Shown: piece by piece, positions 10,442 through 22,697 of the stretch
Numbering within the stretch: the stretch's first letter is position 1
How the letters are laid out: each line of letters opens with the position of its first letter
NCBI GenBank assembly: GCA_016169945.1
Contig: JADLSH010000388.1
Location: 1,770,001 to 1,834,000, forward strand
Source: Trachythela sp. YZ-2020
Lineage: Eukaryota; Cnidaria; Anthozoa; Malacalcyonacea; Clavulariidae
Direction: 5' to 3'
Length of the DNA: 64,000 nucleotides
The notes under the pieces: model-generated
The model's database searches: none
Seen by the model: the letters and a program-made list of their open reading frames with translations, nothing else
Told to the model about the DNA's origin: nothing
Program-made: the position numbers and the translations under genes

Positions 10442-11582
10442 GGAATACGTTCCTTATAGGTTTGCATGGCGACAAATTGATAATTGTTTGTTTTTGTGGA
10501 AAACGCTACGTCAACGTTTATATATTTAGCAAAGCTTTCGATCCGTAAATAACGACCTTATTTTCCCACATGACTGTCTTGGATCCGGAGTCAATTTGTC
10601 ACAGTGATTTGTGTCCCATCGTTACCTCATCGTATCAAAGCTACCTTTGTTGACTTTGCTTGAGGGTTGGTAGACTCCTGTAACGCATGCTCGAAGCCAA
10701 ATACCATTCAAAAAGTAGCCAAAAAGAAGCCAGACACGCAGATTTATGCTGAATTATGAATGGTTATATTTATCGACATCTGTTGGATAGGACTAATAAC
10801 AGAAGTTGTTGTTAATGGAATATTCGAACGAAAATTTATACCTTACTTGTATTTATATTCGACCAGTATTAGAATTTGCGTAGACCATAAGTGCGCGAAA
10901 TTATAACTGAGCGAAAAGGTTTACTGCTGTAACATGCGCGAAAAATAATCCGTGGGTAAACGTTTTGCCGCAGAACACAAAATACTGAAACTTAGACAAG
11001 CAAATCGGAAATTTTTCTAAATGATATTATATACAATATGTATTAGCCATTAGATTCGTTATTACAGTCTGACATTCTAGTGTTGTAGAGTTTCAAGGTG
11101 CGCGAAATTATGACTGTGCGAAAATATCGCATTCAGGGTGCGCGAAAATAAATCGCGCGAATTTAATACAAGTAAGGTATACATTTTTAGTGCAAAGTTC
11201 ACTTTGCAACTATTGGGGTGGAGTGTCGAGTGGTCGAGGGTAAAAGTCGAGGTCGAGGGTAAAATGTCGAGGAACCGTTTTTTTCGCATTCTTTTATGTA
11301 TTACCATTAAATTGCCTCATTTCACTTTATCTCGTTGAAAGCGCATGCAAGCCTGTTGTTTCGCGCAAAGTATACTGTCCTTAAAACTACCACATATATT
11401 TGGAGCCAATCGTCCCGGCTTCAATATTTAAAAGTACTCCATGTTTATGATATCGCATCTTGGGACTTAGCAACAGCATGCAATCGCGCTTTTTAGTTAT
11501 CTCCTAATATTTCGCAACTGAATCATCGTTTGTTTTGATGTCATCATCTAAGTTTGAAAATATTTTACACGCACTGAACTAT
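10442..11582. other. Gene-free interval with interspersed repeats
   Basis: No exon can be supported. The segment 10876-11180 is a CGCGAAA-type repeat (inverted copy of 3100-3300), and 11180-11215 resembles the left tip of repeat R1 (TTTTTAGTGCAAAG). The rest shows nothing recognisable. The tail exon expected downstream of protease unit A was not found here. Confidence 0.5.
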
Positions 11583-11990
11583 AAACTGGCAGTAGTAATG
11601 CAGGTAGTTTTCGAGCCTTATTTTTGAGGGGGCGCATCATTAAATATTCAAACACATTAACATAATATGACGTTGAGCAACATCATTAACATAATATAGG
11701 GGAGCATGATCATTAGCATACGTACAGGGGGAAGCATTATGTAATTAGCATAAACATTCATTAATTATACAACTCAGATTTCGCTGAGTTCAGCGTTTTT
11801 CGTTTTTCCCAAATTTATATATATCTCAATTTATTCAAATTTTTAAGCTAGAAAATCTTAATTACCCGTAATTACCTAACAAGCGCTAAATGTTTATACA
11901 GGGTGTCTCCTATTATTAGATCAGTGGGTGTCTCAAAAAAAGTGACGCTTTAGAAATTATTCTATTGTTATAATTTGAATGCCTGAGCAC

Positions 11991-12426
11991 TACAGGGTGT
12001 ATCAAAAAAACTGCAAATACCATAATTTGTATGCACGAGATCATACATTAGAATTTCAATGGCTGTGCAAATAATTACGCTTCTGGGAATTGAAAATACG
12101 TTTCCCAGGGGTATCAAAACAAGCACACAAAGTGAATTAAACTTATGAGTTCGATTACGAATGGCTCAGTTTACGAATGACTGCTGTCGAGTTTTGAGTT
12201 TGGGCGTACTTTAAAACAAGAAATACTCTTTGCTCTGTTGTCAGCTGAGCCATTCGTAATCGAACTAATTTTAATTCACTTTGTGTGCTTATTTTGATAG
12301 TACTGCACGTGGAAACGTATTTTCAAATCCCAGAAGCGTAATTATTTGCACAGCCATTGAAATTCTAATGTATGATCTCGTGCATACAAATTATGGTATT
12401 TGCAGTTTTTTTGATACACCCTGTAT
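11991..12426. mobile_element. Foldback element with CAGGGTGTATC ends
   Basis: Two arms of about 120-130 bp (11991-12118 and about 12300-12426) are inverted copies, beginning TACAGGGTGTATC and ending GATACACCCTGTA, with TA at both borders. A second inverted pair (about 12140-12165 and 12245-12265, containing GAGTTCGATTACGAATGGCT) lies inside. It has no coding capacity and is probably a MITE of a Tc1/mariner-type family nested in the larger mariner-like element. Confidence 0.7.
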
Positions 12427-12554
12427 GCTAAACCCACAGGTGCGTAAACGTCTACTCCTGGGAATTTAAAATAGCTCCTAATAGCATAAAAGAAAATATC
12501 TGCACAAAAAAGTAAAATTACAAGTAAATCATACTATCAGTTGGAGTAAAAATA

Positions 12555-12689
12555 ATGGTTCAATTGACTACAGAGCAACGAGTATTTATTGTAACAAATT
12601 ATACCCTAACACAAAGTTTAAGCGCAGTGCAAAACGCATTTAGAATCCGATTTCCAGATCGGAATCCGCCTGTCAGAAATACAATTTAA
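12555..12689 (+). pseudogene. Transposase N-terminus, helix-turn-helix (DUF4817-like)
   Basis: The ATG at 12555 opens a 44-codon frame containing QRVFIVTNYTLTQS, then SAVQNAF, then PDRNPP and NTI. This is the pattern of the N-terminal DNA-binding helix-turn-helix (DUF4817-type) found before Tc1/mariner-related transposases in many animals. The frame ends exactly where the TTAA-flanked element begins (TTAA at 12686-12689). Only about 90 bp of the host element remain to the right of that insertion, so the catalytic domain is absent. Confidence 0.65.
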
Positions 12690-13867
12690 GGTGGCTCCCT
12701 AGGGTTTTTACTCAAGACAACACTGATGAATAAAACGACTCCCAAACCATTACCTTGCGTGATATGAGCACGAAATTTTCGCCAAACATGCGTTACATTA
12801 GTTTGAAGATTTTGCAAAAGTAAATTTGCGCTCAAACTCTGTTACCATGGCAACAGCACGTCTTCAATAAAGTACGTTTTTAGTGCAAAGTTTCTTCGAA
12901 ACTTTGCAATATTGTGGTGAGTGGCGAAAATTCAAACGAGTCAGTCATTCATTCAATCATAGTGTAAACTTTCCGGGGGGTGTATACAATTTATGTTTCT
13001 TTTTAAATTTCATTAACATTTAGTGATTTAGTGCTTCAAGACAGGGCTTCACATTTTTCTTTAAATATTCTTTTGATCTTATGGCGACTTTACACAAACT
13101 ATGCTGAATTAGAGTCTTTATATTGAACTTGAAACATTTGCTGAAGACGTTGAATTGACATTAAATTGGCGATCTTTCCCCCGGAACACGCGATTTTTTG
13201 TGCAATCACAAATGCACGTGCGCTATCAAGTGCGTGGCCGCGAGTTGACTGCGAGATTCGTACGCGTGCCGTGTAGCGAGTCATACGACAAACATCATTA
13301 TATCAAATTATCAATATATAGTATAACTATAAGTATGTCGATGAACCGGAGAGAAATCAGTCATTATAACTGACTTACCAACTTGCCTTCAGTACTGGAT
13401 AATCAACGGGAAGGATTGTAGAAATTCACTTATTTTCGCTTCCCGAGCATTATTATTTGACATTTGCTTTCGAGAATTATGATTATGACAAAATATTTAA
13501 AGACTGTATCTCAAATGCGAGTTTGCAGATTATATAAATGATAAGGAAGGTAAATGTGGTAGCAGGTAAAGGCTATATTATTTCAAATACAACTATAGCC
13601 TTATGAACTATAGGGGCAATGCCAATGTCAACAAACTTGTGCAAGTCGATGGCTGGATATATATAGTCGATGGCTGCATGTATTCGATCTGTAATCTGTA
13701 TTATGAACTATCAAAACAGTGTAGACTATAGTATCCGATTTATATTATAACCTCTATGGTATAAAACGGGATCATATAATGATATAAACGTGCTGTAAAG
13801 CCTGCAGTCCCAATAGTCGTGTTAATTTAAACTTTACAGTATACCTTGAATTGATGGGATATAATTA

Positions 13868-14640
13868 ACCTTGAAGCTTGACGATTTAATGCGTTTGTTT
13901 ACTTTTCAAATGTGAACGTTTGGTCACGCCCACGGGACCTCGTCTTAGGGCCTGTTATATGGAGCGAGTTTACCGGCTGACCGAGTTACTACTCGCTTCG
14001 CCGACAAAAACAAAGTTCTGTTTTATATGTTCGAGTTTTACTCGGTATTTATATGTTCAGTACACTAAAATATTCATCTCGCCTTGCTTGCCGAGAGAGA
14101 TCTCTCCTTTTTGCCGAGAGATCTCGTCAGGAGCGCCGCCACCAAACGCCACACCATCACCAGAAATTGTCTTTCTGTATCTTTTCTATGGCGACCGCGA
14201 AGAGCTCGGTCTCAGTCGACTCGCAGTCAGATAACTCGCCCTCCATAAACAGGCCCTAAGACGGGGAAACTCGTCTAATATGAATCCGGGGGCAGACGAG
14301 TTTCCCGTCTAACTTTCCCGTCCAACTTTCCCGTCCAAACGGACGGGAAAGTTAGACGGGAATCCCATCTAGACGGGAAACTCGTCTTAAATCCGTTTTA
14401 AGCAATTTTCCATATTTTCGAATGTTACGCTCGCAAAATTTAAGTTATTTTGCAAGACAGAATGAAAGATATAAGGATCATAAAGTAAGGATCAAAAACA
14501 TATTCATACTTCGCCAAAAAATCGCAAAATCTAATATTTCATGAGGTGTACGTTTTGTTAGCAAACGTTCATGTTTTGTTAGCAAACGTTCATGTTTGAA
14601 AAGTAAACAAACGCGTTAAAATCGTCAAACTTCAAGGTTG
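13868..14640. mobile_element. TIR element with nested inner element
   Basis: Terminal inverted repeats of about 53 bp (13868-13920 and 14587-14640) begin CCTTGAAG and include GCGTTTGTTTACTTTTCAAA. Inside, 13945-14265 is a second inverted unit with ends CTTAGGGCCTGTT and AACAGGCCCTAAG, related to the foldback family at 17526 and 59271. Next to it, 14270-14395 is packed with direct and inverted ACTTTCCCGTC / GACGGGAAAGT words. No coding sequence is present. Confidence 0.65.
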
Positions 14641-14783
14641 AACGCAAATGGTAACCAGACACAGTACTAAAATGCGGTGCCCTGCAAAATAAAACTTCTG
14701 ACGTTTCCGCCTACAAGTAAACTCATATAAAATAGTACGCTAACATTTCTCCTGTCGGCCGCAAGTTGGTGCGTGCGTTAGGA

Positions 14784-15180
14784 TTAAAACTGCGCTTTAA
14801 AACCTTCAAAATAAAATATTTCGAGCTCAAAATACTATCAAAATGAAGAGAAAAGTGAGACGAATCCGCTGGTATACGGCCGATAAAGTGAAAACCAACG
14901 ATTCCGAAGTTATCAATGATCAAACGGACTGTATTTTTAATTAGTGTAATATTTTTGAGCGATTTGTCAACAATACAATTTTGCTTATTAAAACTGCACT
15001 TTAAAACCCTCAAAATAAAACATTTTGGGTTCAAACTACTATCAAAATGAAGAGAAAAGTGAGACGAATCCACTGGTATACGGCCGATAAAGACAAAACC
15101 AACGACACCAAAGTTATCAAGGATCAAACGTACTGCGTTTAGTTTAATAATTTTGAGCGATTTGTCAACAATACAATTTC
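14784..15180. repeat. Tandem duplication, about 205-bp unit
   Basis: The unit starting ATTAAAACTGCGCTTTAAAA at about 14784 recurs at about 14989 with few changes; both contain GAAGAGAAAAGTGAGACGAA and GATTTGTCAACAATACAATT. The end block of the unit appears once more at about 15150-15180. Apparent open frames here are repeat-derived and not supported as genes. Confidence 0.7.
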
Positions 15181-15422
15181 GCCTGAGTTTGAAAGGCCAT
15201 AAATCACTAGAATACTGTTGTTTAGTCATACATTTGCCATCCCTAAGTACAATTTCTTACACTGAATCGAACGGTGGTATTTTTGTCCTTATTGGGCGGA
15301 TAAAACCAGAGATAAGGCGCAGCAAACAGTCAATAGTGGGAGTCCGAGATTAATTGGAAAGAAAACTTTCCTCGAAAAAAGGAATTCGGAAAACGTGAAT
15401 GGATTATTTTGAGTGGCTTGTC

Positions 15423-16349
15423 CAGTGAACTCTAAGTAAACTGGAATGATAACTCAATTGACGAAGTCCTATGATTGGTTGAAGCCGTCGCGTGGGAAAA
15501 TCAGCTTTCAAAAAGACTAAGGATAGTTTCGAGGAGTGAGAAAAATTCAGTCGAAAGTTTGTTTTTGAGCAAAAATTTGCAAGAAAAACACCTTTTTCCA
15601 TGGAAAGACTGCAATGATTGGGATTCAAACCTGGTTTTCCAATTAGTTCTGACTGTTTACATCTATCTGCAGCAAAAAGTGAGGAGTTTTACTTTTGTAT
15701 TTTGAAAAAATGATGAAAGTTTGGACGTGCCGAAGGAAACTTCGCTCTTCTACTAAATAAAAATATACTATAAAACAGTTTGACAGTCCCAAAACTTATT
15801 TTTTACTAAACCCCAGGTATTGTTATTTATCCTCAGCTTTTAGTCCTTGTTTTATTCCTTCTAAAACGTGAGTAAATTGACGTTTTTCAAGTGTTGTTAT
15901 TTTCGGCAATTCGGCATCACATTTTTTTACTTATTAAATTACGTTTCTGAATGCTTGAATGTACATTATAAAAAGCGCTAATGCTTTTTCTATATAAAGG
16001 ATGGTATAATATCCCCGAACTCTTTCTAGGAAGCCCAAAACCACAAAAAAACTAAAAAATTTCGCGCGGTTTTTTGCTCGATTTTCGTTTTGTTTGCGTT
16101 ATATTTCTGCAGTAAAACAATTTTTGCATATTTTATGTGCCTGGTTTGAAAGTACTGTTGTCCTACTATGCTCTTAGATAAAAATTAAAAGCATCAAAAG
16201 AAGGAAAAGTGATGAAATTTATCGATTTTCAAGCTGTATTTTTCTACAAAATTTTGTAAAAAGGGACTGGGGCTACCTACAAAAATCACTCATGAGTGGC
16301 TTCAAACATGGCGGCCAAGTTATCATTCCAGATTACTTAGAGTTCACTG
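15423..16349. mobile_element. hAT-like non-autonomous element with 8-bp TSD
   Basis: Terminal inverted repeats of about 35 bp start CAGTGAACTCTAAGTAA at the left and mirror at the right (about 16314-16349). The element is flanked by the direct repeat GGCTTGTC at 15415-15422 and 16350-16357. CAGTG ends with an 8-bp duplication are the signature of the hAT superfamily. The 927-bp interior has no transposase. Short relatives of the TIR occur at about 34105-34190. Confidence 0.75.
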
Positions 16350-16854
16350 GGCTTGTCTTTCAAAGGCCATAAATCGCTATAGGCCGTAGGATGAGGGTCG
16401 AAAATATGCTTAGAAAACAGATTCCGTAGCACCCCTCGTGTAACTACATAATTTTTACATGAATCAATAGATTAGAACGTACTTAGTTAGAATCCACTTC
16501 CCCCCAAGCGAAATAGTTGCACAAATTGAAGTACAACCTCTCCAAAGTTCGGGCTTTCTCGTGTTTCGAAATCATGAACGGCCATTGTTGTGTTGCAACT
16601 ACGCATGCGCTTGACCACAAAACACTTAATGCGCACGCGCAGATAGGAAAACTGATCTCAATAAAACACGCATATTCAAGATGGCTACTAATGACGATAT
16701 GTCGAAAATTCGAATATCCTCATGTTTTATGCATTTTGAAGGCGTAACCGAGCAACTTTCTAAAGTTACTGTCAAAGGCTTAAGAAATTTGTCGATTGCA
16801 GGAATAAATGGGCGAAACTTAATTGCCTGCAAGCTGAGATAGCGAAGGATTCGT

Positions 16855-18605
16855 ATGATAAGTTTGATGACGAATTCGTCAATTATTCATACTTGGCACT
16901 TGGCAGAGAACACAAACGAAAGTTTTGATTTAGAATGGTACCACCACATGAAATGCTACAAGACATTTAGCGATGAAGAAAAGATCCGTAGGAAAACGGA
17001 GCTAGTACAAGCACGGAAAAGGTCGCTAATACCGTAGACCACACATGCCACATCGAACCAGCATTTACTAGCCGTGCAACCCAGAAGAAAGATTACACGC
17101 AATTCAGTCATTTCAGTGGAACCAAGTAAGACCTTGCCTCAAAGAAACAAGCATGTACTACCAGAATGCTGCATTATTTGTGGAAGAGATTTGTCTTGGT
17201 TTTCAAGAGACAAGGTATGATTATGTACAATTTCTTGTGTACAGTATCTTTATATTCTATGGACCACCTTTTGGTGGAAAAGTTGTCATATTGTGCCTTA
17301 CTGTCTTGTGCATATACCTATATGGCTATATGATATTTTAGAGTACCTATTGCAATTGGGTGCGTTGGATCTTAATGGGTTAATTATCCAGATAATAAGT
17401 TTATTTAAACAAGCATAATATAAGCTACTCTGGATTGTAAAGTTTATGAACACAATGTTCATAAACTTTACAAACCAGAGTAGCTTTATTTTAATACCTG
17501 GTTAATTTGTCAAATTCACCCTGCTTTAGGGGCTGTTTATATGAAACCTGGGCTGGCTCGCTGACCGGGCCAGCCCGGTAAGCGGGATGAATTTGTCTTG
17601 TGTTTATATGAGAAAATTTCATCCCAGTAGGCAGGATGATTTTGCTGTTTTGACCTTTGACATTGTTTTGACAGTTCTTAAAAATAGCTTACACACAAAT
17701 TGGTGGTGGCGTCTCTTTCAACTTTCATCCCGGCAACCGGGCTGACCCGGTTCGTGAATGTTTATATGGAAATTTTCATCCTGGTAAGCGAGATCTCGCC
17801 TTTTTCAAGTGAGATCTCTGGAACCGGGCCAGCCCGCTTGTCCATATAAACGCACAGTAGTTTTTACTATAAAATCAATTACATGGCGAGATCTTGCTAA
17901 GCGGGCTGGCCCGGTCAGCGAGCCAGCCCGGGTTCCATATAAACAGGCCCTTAGTTGGTAAATGCCATTTTTAAACAGGCATTCTAAACTTGTATGTTTT
18001 GTGTAGAAAGCACAAAAGAGAAGAGGAACACCACTAGTGTTGGCAAGTACAATTGATGCTGGCTTATAACGTACAGCTGCTGAGAGGAAAAATGATGAGC
18101 GGATACTTGTGCAGATTAGAGATAAAGACTGTGTTGCATTGGAGGTCCGCTACCACAAAGTTTGCTATAGCAACTATACCACATTCCTTGCAAGGGAGGC
18201 AAAGACGACCACAACATGTGCACCACCAGTGTATGAAATATCTTACAATGTATTCTGTAAAGAAGTCATTGAAACTGAAATCCTCAAGGAAAAGCAATAA
18301 AGTACATGATTGAGAAATTTGTTGTCATTGCTAAGGAAACTGAGAATGTGGATGCATCTAAATACAGGTCTTCCGAGCTCAAGCAGCAGCTAATTAACAG
18401 TTATCCCCAGCTGGTATTCTATTTGCCTAAATCTAGAAATGTTAGTGAAATTGTGTATGCTGAGAACTTGGATACTTCTGATTTAGTTGAGGAACATATG
18501 TTGAGTAAAGCTGAAAATAGTGATGAAGAATTTGATGAAGGCGACTGCATAAATAAACAAGGAACCTGGACTAATAAAATTGATGGGAAGAGAGTTAGAA
18601 AATAA
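16855..18605 (+). pseudogene. YHxxCY-motif transposon protein, broken
   Basis: A first exon (to about 17213, donor GTATGA) encodes WYHHMKCYKTF, a basic stretch and CCIICGRDLSWF. A second exon (from about 18007, acceptor TGTGTAG) encodes VRYHKVCYSNYTTF and later FYLPKSRNVSEIVYAE. The YHxxCYxx(F/Y) block and the CxxC pair recall proteins coded by abundant cnidarian and other invertebrate repeats; they look metal-binding, but no function is established. In-frame stops at 17035-17037 and 18067-18069 and a frameshift near 18297 show decay. It lies between long TIRs and is presumably the element's own gene. Confidence 0.55.
17526..17953. mobile_element. Foldback element, GGGCTGTTTATATG family
   Basis: The left arm begins GGGGCTGTTTATATG and contains GGCTGGCTCGCTGACCGG; the right arm is its mirror, ending ATATAAACAGGCCCTTA. 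The centre has GAGATCTCG-type words in both directions. It lies in the intron of the YHxxCY gene. Relatives occur at 13945-14265 and 59271-59693. Next to it, 17422-17486 is a separate perfect hairpin built from AAGCTACTCTGG arms. Confidence 0.75.
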
Positions 18606-20124
18606 ATAAGATTGTGAACACCGAGTAATACTTATTTATGGCATATTGTAATTTATCTATTAAGCACCCCCCTGCCCCTCTCCTGTAAGCAATTAATTTA
18701 TAAAATTGTGAAGCGTGAAAGTATTGTATTTTAAAGATAATTATGATATTTTACTGATACTTTTGTACGTAACATCACTGTACCCGATGTTGTATATTTA
18801 TAAAGAGAATCAAATGTGCAAACAGACTCTTTGTATATATTAGAAATAAGCCCCCCCCCAAAAAAATTAATAGAGAAATTATGGTATGCGTGTTATATAA
18901 TGTTTAGGATTGTGATAATATTTAAAGCCTGAAAAACAGATTTGCTTGCAAAAACGTCATGCAATTGCTGTAGTATAAAATAACATCATATTTTTAATAA
19001 GTTATTGTAATGTTGGCTTGGAAGTGTTCCTGGCGAGGGCTTGACACGGTACATTGCTCAGAATGTTTGGCGAACTCCATTAAAATGCACAGAACATAAA
19101 AATATCATATATTTTTAAAACAATCCGATGTCATCTTGTATTACTTCAGCCCTGCTTTCGCACATTTCATAATTTTTTTCTTGTCCAGTTCTGCGTTGAG
19201 ATCAGTTTTCCTATCTGCGCGTGCGCATTAAGTGTTTTGTGGTCAAGCGCATGCGTAGTTGTAACACAACAATGGCCGTTCATGGATTTCGAAACACGAG
19301 AAAGCCCGAACTTTGGAGAGGTTGTACTTCAATTTGTGCAACTATTTCGCTTGGGGGGAAGCGGATTCTAACTAAGTAAGTTCTAATCTATCCATTCATG
19401 TAAAAATTATGTAGTTACACGAGGGGTGCTACGGAATTGAACATTTTCGACCCTCATCCCACGGCCTACTAGAATAGAAATCAACTTTGAAATAAATTTT
19501 CCATCCGTAAATACAACTTTTCACGCTGATTCGAACAGTGGTATTTTTGTCCTTGTTTGACGCATAAAACCAGAGATAAAGCATAGCAACAGTCGGTCCT
19601 GAGAGTACAAGATTAATAATTAATAATGAATAAATTCCGAGCAAGTGCAAGGAATTTTTACTAGGCGATTAAGGAAACGTATTGATGCATGGAAACAAAC
19701 TGGACAAACAAACAAACGGACAAACAAACGGACAAACTCACAGGCAGAATATAAAGCGGTGCCAAACTTGGCCGGGGCACCGCAATAATAGACCTTCGAA
19801 AAACAAATGTCATGAGAACTTGACAATCTTGGCATAAATACTGCTAGCTAATTCCATGCATGAGTCATCTATTTACGTCAGCAATAAATACGCATACACT
19901 TCCCACGGCGAATTGTGAAATATTCTTTATCTGTAGGATCAAGGAGAGATTTTCCTGAAACATTACTTGCATTTACTTGTAAATTATGGTGTAAATTATG
20001 TCTTCGCCGCAGAGTACTTCAGTGCTTGCATATTAATCTTTCGTTTTCCTCAAAACTTATGGCTCTTTGAAACTTTGCACAATCCTTGGATCCCTAGTTT
20101 CTATTCTTCTTGCCATTTTGAAGA

Positions 20125-20365
20125 TTTTCTTCGGTGAATTTTTTTGAAAATTTGCAAATCAAAGAGTCGTGTTTCAATAGTTCTTTTGCTGTATTTTAAA
20201 AAAATTAAATCGATACATTTTCGAGTAATGTACGAAAAGGTTCAAAATTGATATTAAAAAAAAATGTATCGATTTAATTTTGTGAAAATTTGTATTTAGA
20301 TTAACGAAAGTAATGTCTTTATACATATGAAATTAAAAAAAAAATTCACCGAAGGAAATAAAAGA
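20125..20365. repeat. Foldback repeat, AT-rich
   Basis: The arms TTCTTCGGTGAATTTTTTT (about 20125) and AAAAAAATTCACCGAAGGA (about 20336) are inverted, and an inner pair around AAATCGATACATTTT (about 20206-20222 and 20262-20278) also mirrors. It is non-coding and lies just right of repeat R1 inside the TTAA-flanked element. Confidence 0.65.
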
Positions 20366-21558
20366 AATTCAAAGTAATGTTTGAAAGATTCTGCGAGCTG
20401 TTACGTCATAAAATTTTCCAAAATTCACAGTTTCGCGCGAGACATCACGCGCGTATTTCGTGAAATTGATAACGAAGGCAAGGTCTTCGCGCGTATTTCG
20501 AGACATCACGCGCGAGTGCCACACGACTTTTTTTTATTTCCCGCCATGCATACGAGAAACGTTACCCTCGGGAAAAAAACCCTAGGGAGCCACCTTAATT
20601 AAATTTCCAGGTGTATAATCACGCGCGTTTAAGAGCGTTTAAGAACAATAGGATAATTTCTAAAGCGTCACTTTTTTTTGAGACACCCTGTATAGAATGT
20701 TTGTATATGCTTGTAAATCTCGCTTAAAAATCACTGCTTTCCCCACTCTGCTACATCTAAAACGCTTGAAACTTTGTAAGATTTAAATCTCCTGATGTTC
20801 ACGAGCCATTGTATATCTTTTCTACAAGCGAAATCCAAAGCAATCTTAGGCAGAAAGATGTTGTGATCGTTGTCGAAATTTATACGGACGCTTAGCTATT
20901 ATGATGGTTCAGCTTAATGATTATTTCGCCCAAACAAGCCTTTTGACTTAATCCTTTAATTAATTAAGCTATTGTGTCTATAGTTTACATTAGCAACAAA
21001 TACATCAACATATTTATGTCTCTAACGCCAAAACGACCATGAAAACTATACTTGTAAATCTCGCTTGTATAGACTTTACTAAATAAACGCTTGAAAACTT
21101 GGTAGAAGAGGTATATTTATTTTGTAATATAAGCATTCGATAGATTGGACTTTATTATAAAGTATGTTTATGGAATTATCAGGTTTGGGAAAAACGAAAA
21201 ACGCTGAAGTCAGCGAAATCTGAGTTGTATAATTAATGAATGTTTATGTTAATTACATAATGCGCCCCCTGTATGCTGATGATCATGCACCCCTATATTA
21301 TGTTAATGATGTTGCTCAACCTCATATTATGTTAATGATGTTTGAATATTTAATGATGCGCCCCCTTGCGCCCCTCAAAAATAAGGCTCGAAAACTACGT
21401 ACATTACTACTACTGTCTACATAGCACATTTTCATATTTTACCATTGTAAAATATCTACTTATTATCAATAATTTATGTTAATTGTTATCTTGTAAAATA
21501 GTAAACTAGGGATCTTCAACCTGATCTTCACCAAAAAATTGCCGACGGAAATTACTTC

Positions 21559-22032
21559 GGCCAAGCTGGTATACGCCTGGTGCTCCGCGCAAACGTTATG
21601 GCAACAGGCCGACTTGTGTGGCAGAACAACAAAAGCGGCCTTGGGTCATATAGCTATAGCATCTGCGATAAAGAGGACAGGCGATTTTCACCATGTTGGA
21701 TGAAATTTGATTTGTGAACAAGAAAAATGCTTTGTCAAATTCATCCAATATGGCGTCCGTGACGCAACGTGCACACCGAGAATAGAGTCCATGAGAGTTT
21801 AATTTATTTAGCAGAAACAACACTTATAAGAATCACTTTAAACAATTATTTGCATGGAAACTGGAAGGAATATTTTGACTCCAGTATGAATAGCTTGGCG
21901 TACACTTCCAGTGCAGTACGAGTAGCACTTTGAATATAGTATCTCGTTGTTGTATGTTTGAAGCATATGACCCAAGGCCGCTGTTGTTGTTCTGCCACAC
22001 AAGTCGGCCTACCAGGCGTATACCAGCTTGGA
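21559..22032. repeat. Inverted repeat pair flanking about 300 bp
   Basis: The blocks CCAAGCTGGTATACGCCTGG (21561) and GGCCGACTTGTGTGGCAGAA (21607) recur inverted at 21965-22032, both containing the words AAGTCGGCC and ATGACCCAAGGCCG. The arms are about 50-60 bp each with short gaps. It is probably a non-autonomous DNA element; no gene is supported inside. Confidence 0.6.
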
Positions 22033-22697
22033 CGAATTACTAATTTCGTCGTGTTAATTATGTTTCATTGATGCTGTATTAAATTCAAACATTGTTGAAA
22101 TACGCCTGGGAGTAAAACTTCTATATCGCAAATAAAGATAATATTTTGCAGTATACCCGTAAGAGGTCAAACATTTTCTATATAGAAACCAAATTCGAGT
22201 TATTTGGCAGACAGGCTTGAATTAAGCCCGATTTTCACCAGTGCATGCCAATTGAAAAGCACAGCATGTGATTTAGCCTGAAATTCAGACGGCCGCGAAT
22301 TCTTTCGATTCTCTTTGTGCGAAAGATTTTGCCTGGTCAAAACTTGTCAATCGGGCTATTAGCGATATATTTTTTTCCCTTTTTCTCTTTGACAGTTTGT
22401 ATATTTTTGCATGTTTTGTCTGACCACTCCCCTTATGGAAACCAGCTTTTTTAGTTGTTGAGGCCAGCGTGCCAAAATAAAGTATGTATGTATGTATGGC
22501 CACATAACGTGGAACACTAATTTTAAAACTTATATTGACACAGTTAAATTTATGATATATTTTAACGACTTTGATAATTTTTAACTGTTGCACTATTGAA
22601 GATCGGAAAGACATTGTCATTGAAAATGAAATAATTTTTTGAATCTTGACAAGCAGTATTAACATTCAAGAATAAAAAATTAAATGAAAGCGACAAA

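Larger units (their letters stand above)
16380..19468. mobile_element. YHxxCY transposon with about 285-bp TIRs
   Basis: The left (16380-16661) and right (about 19196-19468) ends are inverted copies, starting TAGGCCGTAGGATGAGGG. The element carries one interrupted gene with YHxxCY motifs. Flanking bases are CTA on both sides. An unoccupied version of the target exists at about 15200-15220 (AAATCACTAGAATA), which reads straight across the two flanks here, so the borders are confirmed by comparison inside the window. A foldback element has inserted into the intron of its gene. Confidence 0.7.
12876..20100. mobile_element. Second copy of repeat R1, split by insertions
   Basis: The left part (12876-13866) matches 4162-4990, and the right part (19788-20100) matches 5580-5960 up to the terminal GGATCCCTAGTT. 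In between are the TIR element at 13868-14640, a tandem duplication, a hAT-like element and the YHxxCY transposon. The left part also has about 160 extra bases (about 13290-13450) that are absent in the first copy. The agreement of both outer ends between copies defines R1 as one transposable unit. Confidence 0.6.
12690..20594. mobile_element. TTAA-flanked element (piggyBac-type target)
   Basis: Inverted ends GGTGGCTCCCTAGGG (12690) and CCCTAGGGAGCCACC (ending 20594) are each followed outward by TTAA (12686-12689 and 20595-20598). A TTAA target duplication is typical of piggyBac-type transposons. It interrupts the transposase remnant at 12555-12689. No piggyBac transposase was seen inside; repeat R1 and further elements fill the interior, so this copy was probably a short non-autonomous element later enlarged by insertions. 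Confidence 0.65.
11897..20692. mobile_element. Tc1/mariner-like element, interrupted
   Basis: The ends are inverted repeats starting CAGGGTGTCTC, directly flanked by TA on both sides (TA|CAGGG at 11896-11902 and CCCTG|TA at 20685-20692), as expected for Tc1/mariner. The inner TIR block AAGTGACGCTTTAGAAATTAT is shared by both ends. The left end has an extra internal copy of GGGTGTCTC. A transposase N-terminus lies at 12555-12689. The centre has been displaced by a TTAA-flanked element, and most of the transposase gene is gone. Confidence 0.6.
11583..21420. mobile_element. Outermost inverted repeats of a nested transposon cluster
   Basis: The left arm (11583-11815) and right arm (21186-21420) are inverted copies of about 230 bp: TAATGCAGGTAGTTTTCGAG at the left is mirrored by CTCGAAAACTAC at the right, and the blocks with TTAACATAATAT and GCTGAGTT..GCGTTTTTCG match in order. 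Between them lies at least five further levels of insertion. The pair may be the terminal repeats of one large non-autonomous DNA element, later filled by others, or an inverted duplication. No transposase can be assigned to this outer layer. Confidence 0.55.

Noticed and set aside
14723..15229. 168-codon open frame on the - strand
   Set aside because: It is made of the 205-bp tandem duplication, repeats itself accordingly, and has no splice or family support.
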